From assembly GCA_017311315.1 (NCBI GenBank), contig CM029658.1, positions 25,344,629 to 25,408,628 on the forward strand: 64,000 nucleotides of DNA, read 5' to 3'. The DNA comes from Dendrocalamus latiflorus (lineage: Eukaryota; Streptophyta; Magnoliopsida; Poales; Poaceae). This document shows, one piece after another, positions 33,701 through 44,800 of the stretch. A program made the position numbers and the translations under genes. Under the pieces are notes generated by a model. The model saw nothing but the letters and a program-made list of their open reading frames with translations. It was not told the DNA's origin and ran no database searches. Every line of letters starts with the position of its first letter. Within the stretch, counting starts at the first letter, position 1.

Positions 33701-34828
33701 TCCAGGTGTTCGAAGGGACACTCTACAGGAAGGGAGTCTGCGCACCGCTCCTGCGCTGCCTCTCCCGCGAAAAGGGGAAAAAGCTCCTTGAAGAGATCCA
33801 CGAGGGGGTGTGCGGGTCTCACCTCGCGCTGAGGTCATTGGTCGGCAAGACATTCAGGCAAGGCTTTTACTGGCCGACTGCCATCGTCGACGCCCAGGAC
33901 CTCGTGCACCGGTGCCAGGGGTGCCAGTGGATGGGACGCATCATCCGCAGGCCCCCGACGAACCTCAACCCCATCCCCCAGTGTGGCCACTGGCACGTTG
34001 GGGCGTCGACATAGTAGGACCACTGCCCCGAGCCCCAGGGGACCTACGGTTCGTCGTAGTTGCGCTGGAATATTTTTCCAGATGGCCGGAGGGGGTAGCC
34101 CTGGCCAAGATAACCTCGGCGGCCATGCAGCGCTTCATCTGGCAGAACATCATATGTCGCTTCGGCGTGCCCAGGGAGCTCACCGTCGACAACGGTCTGC
34201 AGTTTGACACCACCCTATTCAAAGAGTTCTGTGAGGGCATGGGCATCACGCTTCGGTTCGCCTCGGTCGGGCACCCCAGTCCAACGGAGCAGTCGAGAGG
34301 GCGAACGGTGCCATCTCTGTCGCTCTTAAAAAGCGCCTCGTCGGGTTACCCAAGGGCAGGTGACCGGGCGAGCTTCACATCGTCCTCTGGTCCCTTCGCA
34401 CCACCGTAACACGCCCGACGGGGTTCACGCCTTTCAAGCTCCTTTTTGGCGACGAAGCCGTGACGCCCGAAGAAATCAAGGCTGGCTCGCGGAGGGTCCT
34501 CATCCAAGCGCCCGACGAGGAGCGTCGCGTGTCCTTGGACCTCCTCGATGGGGCGCGGGTGAGCGCAGCCCAACATGTCGAAAAGTACATGCGGCAGATA
34601 GTACGTACTCGAGACCGGTCTGTATACCCGCGAAGGTTCAAGCCTGGGGATCTCGTCCTCAGAACGGCGCTCCATGCGGAGACCGTCGGCAAGCTGGAGT
34701 CCAAGTGGGAAGGTCCATACATCGTGACGGAAGCATTGCAGAAGGGAGCGTACCGCCTCGCCACACTCGAGGGACAAACTCTCCGCCACACATGGAACGC
34801 GGACAAGTTGCGGCGATATTACGCCTAG
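30731..34828 (+). pseudogene. Tat pol: protease, RT, dual RNase H, integrase; disrupted
   Basis: The protease region lies at 31180-31240, but its core reads VDGG then ALRISCSQG in place of the family's SSANILF. Two compensating indels caused this, and the surrounding frame survives. RT (31800-32400) is open, with WRMCIDFTALNKACPKDNY, FLDAYSRYHQ and the catalytic YVDD at about 32293. A TAG replaces Trp at about 32633. The first RNase H-like region (32720-32960) ends at a TAG (32969). The second, archaeal-type RNase H (33130-33500) keeps TTDGAYG, NNTAEYEALL and TDSRLVVGHV. Integrase shows the HHCC finger (HEGVCGSHL and CQGCQ, 33800-33930), WGVDIVGP and TVDNGLQFD, then a one-base deletion before the catalytic Glu. 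The C-terminus ends at 34828. Dual RNase H is typical of Tat. Confidence 0.9.
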
Positions 34829-34895
34829 AAGCAGGACGAAGATTATAATGGCATCAGCCCCTCCGTGTACGATGCTCGCCCGCGCAAACGGGAGT

Positions 34896-34905
34896 TCAAT
34901 AAAGC
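34896..34905 (+). terminator. Polyadenylation-like signal downstream of pol
   Basis: CAATAAAGCT about 70 bases after the pol stop codon, plus strand. It could end a short sense transcript before the minisatellite. Evidence is limited to the motif. Confidence 0.35.
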
Positions 34906-34967
34906 TCGCTGTTTCAAAAAATAACAGTGTCTGGCCGCAACGTGCAGAGGATCACCCCCGCGCGCAA

Positions 34968-35838
34968 CTAAATGAAGTCGTAGCGTCGAGGTCCGCCTCC
35001 GCACGCGCTAGTGTACGGACTTTAAATAAAGTCGTAGCGTCGAGGTCCGCCTCCGCACGCGCCAGTCTACGGACTTTAAATGAAGTCGTAGCGTCGAGGT
35101 CCGACTCCGCACGCGCCAGTCTATGGACTTTAAATGAAGTCGTAGTGTCGAGGTCCGCCTTCGCACGCGCCAGTCTAAGGACTTTAAATGAAGTGGTACC
35201 GTCGAGGTCCGCCTCCACACGCGCCAGTCTACGGACTTTAAATGAAGTCGTAGCGTCGAGGTCCGCCTCCGCACGCGCCAGTCTACGGACTTTAAATGAA
35301 GTCGTAGCGTCGAGGTCCGACTCCGCACGCGCCAGTCTATGGACTTTAAATGAAGTCGTAGCGTTGAGGTCAGCCTCCGCACGCGCCAGTCTACGGACTT
35401 TAAATGAAGTCGTAGCGTCGAGGTCCGCCTCCCCACGCGCCAGTCTACGAACTTTAAATGAAGTCGTAGCGTCGAGGTCCGCCTCCGCACGCGCCAGTCT
35501 ACGGACTTTAAACGAAGTCGTAGCGTCGAGGTGCGCCTCCGCACGCGCCAGTCTACGGACTTTAAATGAAGTCGTAGCGTTGAGGTCAGCCTCCGCACGC
35601 GCCAGTCTACGGACTTTAAATGAAGTCGTAGCGTGGAGGTCCGCCTCCGCACGCGCCAGTCTACGGACTTTAAATGAAGTCGTAGCGTCGAAGTCCGCCT
35701 CCGCACGCGCCAGTCTACGGACTTTAAATGAAGTCGTAGCGTCGAGGTCCGCCTCCGCACGCGCCAGTCTATGGACTCTAAATCAAGTCGTAGCGTCGAG
35801 GTCCGCCTCCGCATGCGCCAGTCTACGAACTCTAAGTA
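34968..35838 (+). repeat. 54-bp minisatellite, 16 units, open in both strands
   Basis: Sixteen units of exactly 54 bp (for example, TAGCGTCGAG recurs at 34981 and 35035). Each contains GTCGTAGCGTCGAGGTCC, CGCACGCGCCAGTCTA and GGACTTTAAAT. Because 54 is a multiple of three, the plus strand has an open frame (34848-35915) encoding 18-residue repeats of the form LNEVVASRSASARASLRT. The minus strand has another (35853-35008) with HLKSVDWRVRRRTSTLRL repeats. Variant units recur in a pattern (units 3 and 7 share one variant, units 8 and 12 another), indicating block duplication. It is not likely to be a protein gene. Confidence 0.9.
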
Positions 35839-36007
35839 AGACGCGAATTCCACGCACGCATAGGCGCTGCTCCTGCGCGTACTTCTCAGAGTATAAAAAC
35901 AGCATACAACATTAAGAACAGGTGCTACTTCGATTCACCGCAAAAGATGTCGGGGTTACATGGCCATAAACAGGAGCGCACATTACACCACTCCCCTAAC
36001 CAGCCGT

Positions 36008-38945
36008 TCACCCCTCGCGTGCTGGCGGTGCCGATGGGCTGGCGCCGCCATCTTGGCGCCGGGGAACTCCTTCGAGCCAGCGGAGGAGGTCCCCACCCCC
36101 GTGCAGCGTTTGTCGCACTGTGACCCTAGCTGCGTCCTCCCCGACATGGCCCCAGATCCGTCGGTGGAAGTTTCGGAGGTCGGGTTCGGTAAAGCGAATG
36201 GCGTCCGACATCGCCTCCGGCCGGGCAGGAAGGTCCAGGTGAGGGTTCGCCAGCTCGTGGACATGTCTACACCCATGAGTGTGAAGCGTGGCGAGGGCGA
36301 GGCAGGCGCCGAGGAAGCCGCAATGCTCGCCGAAGGTCATGGCACTGCGGAGAGCAACGTCGGCCCCTTCCTCAACCAGCCCGAGCGTTTCCGCCAAGTC
36401 CTCCGGCCCGTGGGTAGCGTCCGGCACGTCGATGCATAGGCCCTCGAGGGACCGGTTCAGAGACTCCATCGCCCTCCACGCCGACATAGATGCATTGTCC
36501 AGGGCATGGACCTTCTCTGCAAGAGACTGCCCCAGCTGGGCCTTCTCCCCCTCTAGCGTGGCGATCTGCTGCAAAAAGGAGGTACGTTCCTCCGTCGCGA
36601 CGCGCCGCACCTCCTCGGTCTCCTGTTGCGCGGCCGCCAGGGCGCCCTCCAGCGCATGAAGCTGCTCTTCCTTCGTGGCGTGGGCGTCATCCGCAGCACG
36701 AAGATCGACCTCCAGGGCCCTCCGCTCCCGGATGCGGGCCTCATCTAGCGCGTGGCCGAGGACAAGTGTCTGTAAATAGCAGAAAAGAGTCAGCAGGTGC
36801 CCCACAGTACTCTAGCACCCGAGGGCGCACTTACATACCCTTATCTCCGAGGCCCGCAGCGCGAGCGCCAGGAGGTCTCCCTCGCACGACGACAACAGCT
36901 GTTGGTCAAAGCCGCCGCGGGCGCGCTCCGCGGCTTCATTAAAAGCGCGAAGCGTCTCTAGCCGCGGGAGGAAGTCGGAGAGGACAAGCCCCGCCCCCGC
37001 CACGTCAGGGGCTGTGGAGACATCAGCCACATCGACGACGGCAGCCGCCTGCAGGACACCCTGTTCAGGGTCCGGCACGTCGCGCACACCCCCGTTGCTC
37101 GATCCTTCACCACGTCCGGGAGACTTCGTCTCGCCTGATGTCGACGGAATGAGCAAGCAAATCGGGGAGAGTTTCGCGAAGTCGTGCGAGGAAAGCGAAC
37201 TGCGCCTACCTTCTGCACCCCCTACCACGGCAGGAGGGGGTGCTTGTTCAACCGCCAGTTCGGGGGCGAGTACCTCGGTAGGCGATCGAAAAGATCCTCC
37301 GGCCGTGCCGTCCGCGTCGGGCACCACAACTCCAAGCACAGGGCCGGCAACGCCGTACCGGCCCCTTGGAGGCGCAGGGGACCGGACTCGAGGGCGTTTC
37401 GCCGGTGGTTCCATGGGCGATTCTTCCGCGACGTCGGTAGCCGTAGCTCCCGTCGCGCCTTCGGTCTCTACCACCCTGGGCGCGTCCTCGGCAGCCGCCG
37501 GAGGTGGCAAAGCACTGTTAGGAGCGACGTCCTCCCCTGGGTTGGCAGGTTCCGGCACCGCGAAGGGCGCATTCATGGGCTCAACAGCACCGGCGGAGGG
37601 TGCCGCAAATGGGCTCGAGGCGCCGCGCCCTCCCGAGCTGGTCCGGTCGGACCTATCACCGGCCGCACGTCCCGTCCCACCGATGCCAGCCGCTGACGTG
37701 GCTGGCGGACTGGATGCGGCAACCCCGGCGCAGGTTCCCGCTTGGCTACCGCCACCACGACGACTCGAAGCCCTTGCGGGAGTCTCCGCCGGCACCGCGC
37801 GCTCGGGCACAGCAATGCGCAGAACCTCGCACGTGCGGTTTATCCGCCCCTGCTTCGCCGTTTTCGTCGCAGCCTCACGCAGCTTGTGCTCCTTGAGTCT
37901 GTACGGGCCCAGGAACGTCGCAACCGCGCGCTCCGTATCTTTCAGCCGAGCCACTGCACAAAAAGGAGCAAGTCGGTCAGCTACGGGCTACGCAGACACA
38001 AAGGGATGCACACCAATGCACCACGCGACTTACAAGGAGCGGAGGGCGGAAGCAGCAAGACAACGACGGGCACACCCTGTCCTCTCGGTCGTTGCCCCGT
38101 CGCCCGTACTTCTATCGGGCGGAGAGTGGCTCCACCCTGTACATCGTAAACTCTTCAGCCAAGTCGCGCATACTTAGCCGACGTGCAACACCAGCAAGCC
38201 TCCATAGCCTCCGTGCGTCGTCAGCTTCCGGCGTCACACTTGGCAAGCTATTGACCAAGATTGGCCCACCTCGGCACAGCAGGCCACTCCTGCTAGTCAC
38301 GATGTAATAAAACCACCGGCGCGTCCAGCCGGATTCCCATGTCTCCAAACAGGCCAGCGCAGGGAATACCGTCGTGCAGCACTCTCGTAGCACGAAATCC
38401 ACGCTGCCAAAATTGGATACAGCCCCTTCAACCTTCCTGGGTCGACAGCACGCGTCATGCAGGGTGGCGAACAGGCTTGCGCTGGGACGCCGGCCTTCCG
38501 TCCGCATGGCCCATGTGAAGACGGCTAGGCGGACTATGGCGTTTGGCATCAGCTGCGCTAGCTCCAACCCATAGGTCTGCAGGACTTCGCCCACAAACGT
38601 CGTTGAAGGCATTTGAAGGCCGACGTTGAAGAACGCGGCAAAAATGATCGCCTCTAATTCCTGGGGCTTTGGCTCCGCCTCGTCGCGGCGGGGTAAGCGA
38701 GCCCCATCGCGCTCCTCGATCTTCCCTTCTCAGACAAGCCGCTTCAGCGTCTCCTCGGTCACGCGGCTCTTCCCCAGCACACGGGAGCAGCGACCACCCG
38801 ACTATTCCATGGCGTCCCACCGCTCGTCACCACGCGAGCGCCCCCGCAGCACCAGCTCGCAGTCCTCAGAAGACAAGGACAACTCGTCCCGGCTAGACAT
38901 CGAGTCGCCGCCGGGATGGCGGGGGGCACCGTCCTGACCGGCCAT
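36008..38945 (-). pseudogene. Tat antisense gene (Transposase_28, coiled coil), three exons
   Basis: The start at 38945 gives MAGQDGAPRHPGGD. Exon 1 contains the 'putative gypsy type transposon' domain with LQTYGLELAQLMPNAIVRLA, VEGAVSNFGSVDFVL and MRDLAEEFTMYRVEPL. It carries stops at about 38804 and 38733, and TAG near 38111. Intron 1 is about 37954-38033 (GTAAGT to TTGTGCAG, 80 bp). Exon 2 (37953-36839) is one long open frame: ERAVATFLGPYRLKEHKL, then Pro/Ala/Ser-rich sequence with a basic PPAKRPRVRSPAPP stretch. Intron 2 is 36770-36838 (GTATGTAAGT to CTATTTACAG, 69 bp, phase 0). Exon 3 (36769-36008) is a Glu/Ala/Leu coiled coil (EEQLHALEGALAAAQQETEE) followed by a conserved tail. Function is unknown. 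Nuclear action is suggested only by the basic stretch. Confidence 0.8.
36770..36838 (-). other. Intron 2 of the Tat antisense gene
   Basis: Sixty-nine bases with donor GTATGTAAGT and acceptor CTATTTACAG. It joins AGG to ACA codons in phase 0, so the coiled-coil exon continues the preceding frame without a break. The intron is out of place for gag-pol sense RNA and marks the minus strand as the coding strand. Confidence 0.75.
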
Positions 38946-39039
38946 TGTTCTGAGATTAGGGCAAAAGGGCTATCAACACAAAGTAGGCAGAGATAGGCGG
39001 CAGACGGGGTAGAGCGCCCCTACCACAGCGAATGGCGCC

Positions 39040-39046
39040 TTATAAA
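39040..39046 (-). promoter_or_regulatory. TATA box of the Tat antisense gene
   Basis: The minus strand reads TTTATAAGGCG about 95 bases upstream of the ATG at 38945, similar in placement to the TATA-like element at 4931-4946 in element 1. Confidence 0.45.
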
Positions 39047-39409
39047 GCCCGCTCGCCTCCTCCACAACCAGAAGCGTAGCCAGATTAAAACCCTTAGCGG
39101 TTCGAATACCCACGATTGGAAAGAAGAACCACCGGCATCTGGAGGGGCGGGCCTGGTAGGTGGCCAGGCAGCGCGCAACGCCAGACCACGCCCGACACGC
39201 GTCCCGCTTGCCTAGGGAAGAGGCGAACGGCTGTGCTCACGCAACTGCTCACATCCCACGACGCACCAGGCATAAACCGCCGCGTGCCCCACCCACGGAA
39301 GGCAGACTGCAGGACGCGACAGCCTTCTCCCTGACAGGCCAGGCATCGGCACGACTCCAGCCGCAATTAAAAGCGCACTACCAGACCGCGGGGCCACAGC
39401 GGTTCCGAG

Positions 39410-40400
39410 GCGTAGGACGGAGCGCGCGCGCGCGTCTAACTCGGCTAGACGCCAGCTCCGCTACCACCCGTTCGAAGGGTAGGGGACGGAGCGCGTGTAT
39501 CTACTTCGGCTGGGCGCCAGCTCCGCTGCCACCCGTTCGAAGGGTAGGGGACGGAGCGCGCGCGTCTACTTCGGCTGGGCGCCAGCTCCGCTGCCACCCG
39601 TTCGAAGGGTAGGGGACGGAGGGCGCGCGTCTACTTCGGCTGGGCGCCAGCTCCGCTGCCACCCGTTCGAAGGGTAGGGGACGGAGCGCGCGCGTATACT
39701 TCGGCTGGGCGCCAGCTCCGCTGCCACCCGTTCGAAGGGTAGGGGACGGAGCGCGCGCGTCTACTTCGGCTGGGCGCCACCTCCGCTGCCACCCGTTCGA
39801 AGGGTAGGGGACGGAGCGCGCGCGTCTACTTCGGCTGGGCGCCAGCTCCGCTGCCACCCGTTCGAAGGGTAGGGGACGGAGCGCGCGCGTCTACTTCGGC
39901 TGGGCGCCAGCTCCGCTCCCACCCGTTCGAAGGGTAGGGGACGGAGCACGCGCATCTACTTCGGATGGGCGCTAGCTCCGCTACCACCCGTTCGAAGGGT
40001 ACGAGACGGAGCGCGCGCGTCTACTTCGGCTGGGCGCCACCTCCGCTGCCACCCGTTCGAAGGGTAGGGGACGGAGCACGCGCATCTACTTCGGATGGGC
40101 GCCAGCTCCGCAACCACCCGTTCGAAGGGTAGGGGACGGAGCGCGCGCGTCTACTTCGGCTAGGCGCCAGCTCCGCTGCCACCCGTTCGAAGGGTAGGGG
40201 ACGGAGCGCGCGCGTCTACTTCGGATGGGCGCCAGCTCCGCTACCACCCGTTCGAAGGGTAGGAAACGGAGCGTGCGCGCGTCTACTTCGGTTGGGCGCC
40301 AGCTCCGCTGCCACCCGTTCGAAGGGTAGGGGACGGAGCGCACGCGCGTGCCTACTTCGATTAGGCTCCACCTCGGAACGGAGCGCTTGCGCGTCTACCT
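39410..40400 (+). repeat. 65-bp GC-rich minisatellite, about 14 units
   Basis: Units recur at 39501, 39566, 39631, 39696 and 39761, a strict 65-bp period, each with CTACTTCGGCTGGGCGCC and TTCGAAGGGTAGGGGACGGA. The array is between the antisense gene promoter and the 3' LTR. The last units degrade near 40350-40400. Because 65 is not a multiple of three, a frame through it reads the unit in all three phases. Proline/serine-rich frames here are by-products. Confidence 0.9.
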
Positions 40401-40546
40401 CAACCACCAATCAAGGCGTCAGGTCCGGCTATGGCCTCAGCCTTCGGTCAAGTTCGGAAAAGTTCACAGGCCGCAGGGACGGAGGGGGCCAAAGGACTCG
40501 GCAACATGGCTTCGGCCCTGCGAAGCCCTTCACCATGAGAGGCTCC

Positions 40547-40796
40547 TGTTGTAGGGGTGGCCCCCACCTAAACCCAGCAGGCCTGGTGGAAGGTTATAAA
40601 GCCCAGAATAGGCCATGTGTAATGACATAAGTGCCCCTGAAGGGGATACTCAGATGTAAGGGTATAATTGTAAAAGCACTCCCCATGCGTATATATATAT
40701 GAGATACAGGCCATGGGGGGACCCAGGCCATTACCGATCACACTCTCCCAACTCTCCACTACCACATCTCTCTCTGTTTGGTCTGTAACTACAACA
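40547..40796 (+). repeat. 3' LTR of complete Tat element
   Basis: A 250-bp LTR starting TGTTGTAGGGGTGGCCCCCA and ending GTAACTACAACA. It is preceded by CATGAGAGGCTCC, also seen before the LTR of element 1, and followed by the GAATT duplication. Confidence 0.95.
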
Positions 40797-41191
40797 GAAT
40801 TCTAACAAAATTCACATAAATTCCTGGAGATGATTCAGACTTATATAAAATATTTCCAACTTAGAGTTGGTCTTTTAAATTTACAAAAATATTTTTTTAG
40901 CTTTGAAATTGATTTTTAAAATCTGGAAAAGCACATAAAATCCAGATAAGAGTCAAATGCTTTAAAATAATAAATTTTAAATAGAATTTTACAGAAATTG
41001 AAAATACACTTTATTTAACAATATTTTTATGCTTTTAGTTAAATTACATTAAGAAATGTTTTTTAAAAAAAACTGAAAACAGGCAAATAAAATCACTAAA
41101 AGTCAAGAAATCAAAGTACACTTGATTTTATTTTAAATTAAATTAATTTTTAATTTTTTTTTCTAAAAATTATGAAAGAAGCAGCTGGGCT
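40797..41191 (-). repeat. Older chromovirus-type LTR, part 2
   Basis: Begins with the GAATT target duplication and continues the AT-rich U3 of 29060-29149. It ends at AGCAGCTGGGCT, matching AACAGCCGGGCTGTTATA near 18030, so it is the LTR terminus in minus orientation. A CACTA element interrupts it there. Confidence 0.7.
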
Positions 41192-41580
41192 CACTACTAC
41201 CGAAAAGGTCATCACAGACGGTTCGAAAACGTCATCACAGACGGTTTTGTGAACCGTCTGTATTTATGGGTCAGTGATAATCGAAGGTCATCACAGACGG
41301 TTTTCAAACCGTCTGTGATTATCAGCTATCACAGACGGTTTTTACTCAAAAACCATCTGTGATAGCTGATAATCACAGACGGTTTTTACTAAAAAACCGT
41401 CTGTGATACTGATTATCACAGACGGTTTTTACTAAAAAACCGTCTGTGATACTGATTATCACAGACGGTTTATTATTAAAAACCGTCTGTGATAATCAGT
41501 ATCACAGACGGTTTTTGAGTAAAAACCGTCTGTGATTATCAGCTATCACAGACAGTTTTTGAGTAAAAACCGTCTGTGAT
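41192..41580 (+). repeat. CACTA 2 left TIR and subterminal repeats
   Basis: After the 13-base CACTACTACCGAA end, the ATCACAGACGGTT core and its inverse AACCGTCTGTGAT alternate, giving overlapping palindromes able to form several hairpins. Such subterminal arrays bind CACTA regulatory proteins in characterised elements. Confidence 0.9.
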
Positions 41581-41881
41581 ATTCCCTTCAACCCCTACAT
41601 ATATTTCTGTTATTGGCTAGCGTCAGGAAATGCTAGCCATGCCCTCTGAAACAAGCAGATAATCACAGACAAGAACATACAATTCACACATCTCATTTCC
41701 TTTCAGATACATTTCACAGACATAAAACATCGAATTGACATCGCACTTCATTTCACAAACATAAAGCATGCATCCATTTCGCAAATCGATTAATTGAATT
41801 GAAATGAAATATCCATTAACAAATGCACAATTACAAAAGATCTACACTGCATTTGCACTTAGTGGTAAGACCAATAAGAAA

Positions 41882-44800
41882 TCATGGTGCGCAGTGGAAC
41901 CGTCCTCCTGGCTTTATGACTTGAGTGATCAAAAAGTACGCCAACTCTCCTCGAATCCCTCCAAGACCAGACTGTTTCAATGCAGTTGACGGGATGGACG
42001 CAGCCTGTCGATAAGAATATCAATGTGCGTATATATGTAACGTGATAAGTATGAAGTAATTATGGGAAGAGTGACAAACCTTGGGATTGGTGAGCCTCGA
42101 GGAATCGAGGAGTAGTTCCATATGTTGGCAAACGTAGTATCCACATGTGTTGCCCGGCTGCTGGTGGTGGCACTGCAAAAAATGGAATGTGTTAGTTCAA
42201 GAGGCATTAGTACCAACTGTTGCATAGGATTAATTAATGTGAAATAGCGAATACCTTAAAATCTTGAACATGTGTCAGCAGGCCTTTGGCCCCGCGCTTC
42301 GAGTCACCTCCCATGTCAATGTACATCGCGAACGCCCTACGTAATTCGAAAAAGTTAACTTTAATCATTCGGAAGGAAAGAAAGAGTACAATGTAGATAT
42401 GTATGGGGAATATGTGCTTACCTATCGATTACTTGGCTGACAACTGTGAAGTCCATTTTATTCTTACTTAGGGAATCAAGGTAATATACCTTGTTCCATT
42501 TTGGTACAATTACTATTAAAATCCAATGAAAGTTCTGATGGAAGGGCATAAGTACATATTCCTTATTGCGCCAACCCAGCAGTCCTGATGCAATGTACCT
42601 CTCGACGAGGGGTGTATTCTGGTCGACGGTATCCTTGGCGACCAATTGTGGGTCCAAGAAACTAGCTGATGAGTTGGATGATCTAGCTTTAATCAGCATG
42701 TGTCTACATATATACACACGAAAGCAAAAAATTAGATATGGCATTTATCGGTATGACATTAACGGAGACTGTGATTGTACACAGTTACAACGTCCAGCAT
42801 CGAATGATTGAGACGTCAAGAGCGTTGAGCGTGAACAGATCGAATAAATCCTCAAAGGCGACCACGAACATACACTCTTGAAGATTGTGGTGTAAATCTT
42901 CCGACGTGAATTTGACAGTGATACTTGAAGTCCGTTCTCCCTCTGGCTTATTGGACTGCTGCATATACCACGTGTGCAATTGCATGCAACTATATGGTAG
43001 CTTTTGGAGGTCTTTTTGCTCGAGCAACGGCTCGCCAAGCACGAATTTGCGGGCCAAAGGTGCATACGGAATATCATCATTGGTCTTCTTTGCTTTGCCC
43101 TTGCTGGCCTTGCTGCCTCGGCTATAGGTCGACTTCACGGCAGTCGACTTTGAAGGTAGCACCTCGGCTATAGCCTCTGCTGGTGGCGGTGCAAGTTGCT
43201 CTGGCGAGAATAGGACCTGTGGAGATAGCACCGGTGCAGTATCCGGTGGTGGAACCGACTGGTCTTGTAATGGAGATGGCACCAGTGCATGTTGCTCTGG
43301 TCCTGCCACCGGTGAAGAAGCCTCCAGGGAGATGTCGCTTTTGGGCCACTGGATGAATGTGTTGGTGATATGCCCTAGAGGCAACATGGAGATGTTGAAT
43401 ATATCACATACTATGTTTATGATACATTGCTTTGTTCCTTGAAATAGACATTATCATTATTGATCAATGAGTATGTGACTTATTCATGAGACTCTTAATG
43501 CCAAAATGTTGCTATTTCTAAATGATCCCTGATCATATATCATATGAGGAACAAATATGATTCAAAGATCAGCATATGTATTGATTGATGATCATGTCTT
43601 ATGGATCATGGTATGGAGATACCAAATCAATAATATGGACATGTGTTAGTGAACATATGTTGGATAGACCCGCCATGAGACACTGCAGAGATTCCATGTG
43701 TCATTAGTTGGTCTCAAGTAGTGTTTATGTAGAATCCTTAGACTTGAGATCATCATGGTTCCCAACATGCGTAGTAGCCTATTTTGGGACTACTAACCAC
43801 TACTCCGTAACTGGGTAGTCATAAAAGTAGTCTTCGGGTTTGCTATGAAACATGTAGTGGGATGTGAATGATCAAGATAGAATTTGCCCCTCCTTATGGG
43901 AGAGATATCTCTGGGCCCCTCGATGTAATGGATTATGAAAGTGCATGGCCATGCCAATGTGATTGAGGAGTCAATCACAAGTTTATAATCCATCACGGAA
44001 TCGAGAGAGTGATTGAGCTATTAAGAGGATGACACAGGTCTCGCCTTGAGCTTAATCTATATCGTGAGGCAAAGGGATTCGTACATGAGAACATTACAGG
44101 TTCAGCCGATATGATCTTTACGTATACTTTGGGGTTAATATGTCTTGCTAGAGGCCGCTATTAACAGGGTGACCAGAAAGGCATTTCCGGGTCGCGACCA
44201 AGTATACGTGAACCTACAGGGTCGCACACTTAACGGGTTGGAACACTAATTCGAATGTGATTCGGATGTGGGCTCAATTCGGATAGAGATCCGGATAGAC
44301 TCCTATTGGGCCTCGGTCCACGAGACCCAAGTGAGGAGGTCTATATATTTGGAGGCGGGGGCTGAGGGATGTACGCATCTGTTCCTCCCGAGCAAAACCC
44401 TAGCCGCCACCTCCCGAGCGAAACCCTAGCCCCTCGCGAGTGCTGGTACACTCGCGATCGGCGTTCCAGCCCCGGACGTGTGGATACCGGTGGAGGCGCT
44501 GCTCGGTGCGGCGTTGATCGGCATCAACAAACTACAGATTGGATCTGCTCGTGGTGTGTTTGATCGCGTGGAGGAGACGATCTGTTCGGGACGATCGGCT
44601 ACTTCCACTACTACCTCGACGCGCGTGGTTGGATCGGCTTCTCCAACTCTTCTTCCGCTGCGCTGCGCGTCTAGTGGTAACGATCTATGATCCCTCCTTA
44701 GCATGATGTCGTGGTGTGCGCGGTAGAAATTTTTTATTTTCTGCTATCGTAGCCTACGCGCGTTCCTTCAGAATGTTCCAATGGCCTGTCCTAGAGTCAC

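Larger units (their letters stand above)
29150..40796 (+). mobile_element. Complete Tat-lineage Ty3/gypsy retrotransposon with antisense ORF
   Basis: An 11,647-bp element with LTRs at both ends (251 and 250 bp) and a perfect target duplication GAATT (29145-29149 and 40797-40801). Order: 5' LTR, primer site, gag, protease, RT, two RNase H-like regions, integrase, a 54-bp minisatellite, an antisense gene on the minus strand, a 65-bp minisatellite, 3' LTR. This order, with an antisense ORF between integrase and the 3' LTR, is diagnostic for the Tat lineage. The LTRs differ by three substitutions and one single-base indel. At a commonly used grass LTR rate (1.3e-8 per site per year) this is roughly half a million years. 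Gag and pol carry many stops and shifts. Confidence 0.95.

Noticed and set aside
34848..35915. A 355-codon protein with 18-residue repeats as a real gene
   Set aside because: The frame exists only because the 54-bp unit is a multiple of three. The opposite strand is equally open, and the region is a minisatellite between pol and the antisense gene.
39410..40400. Regularly spaced repeats suggesting a CRISPR array
   Set aside because: Units are contiguous with no unique spacers, in a plant retrotransposon. This is a minisatellite.
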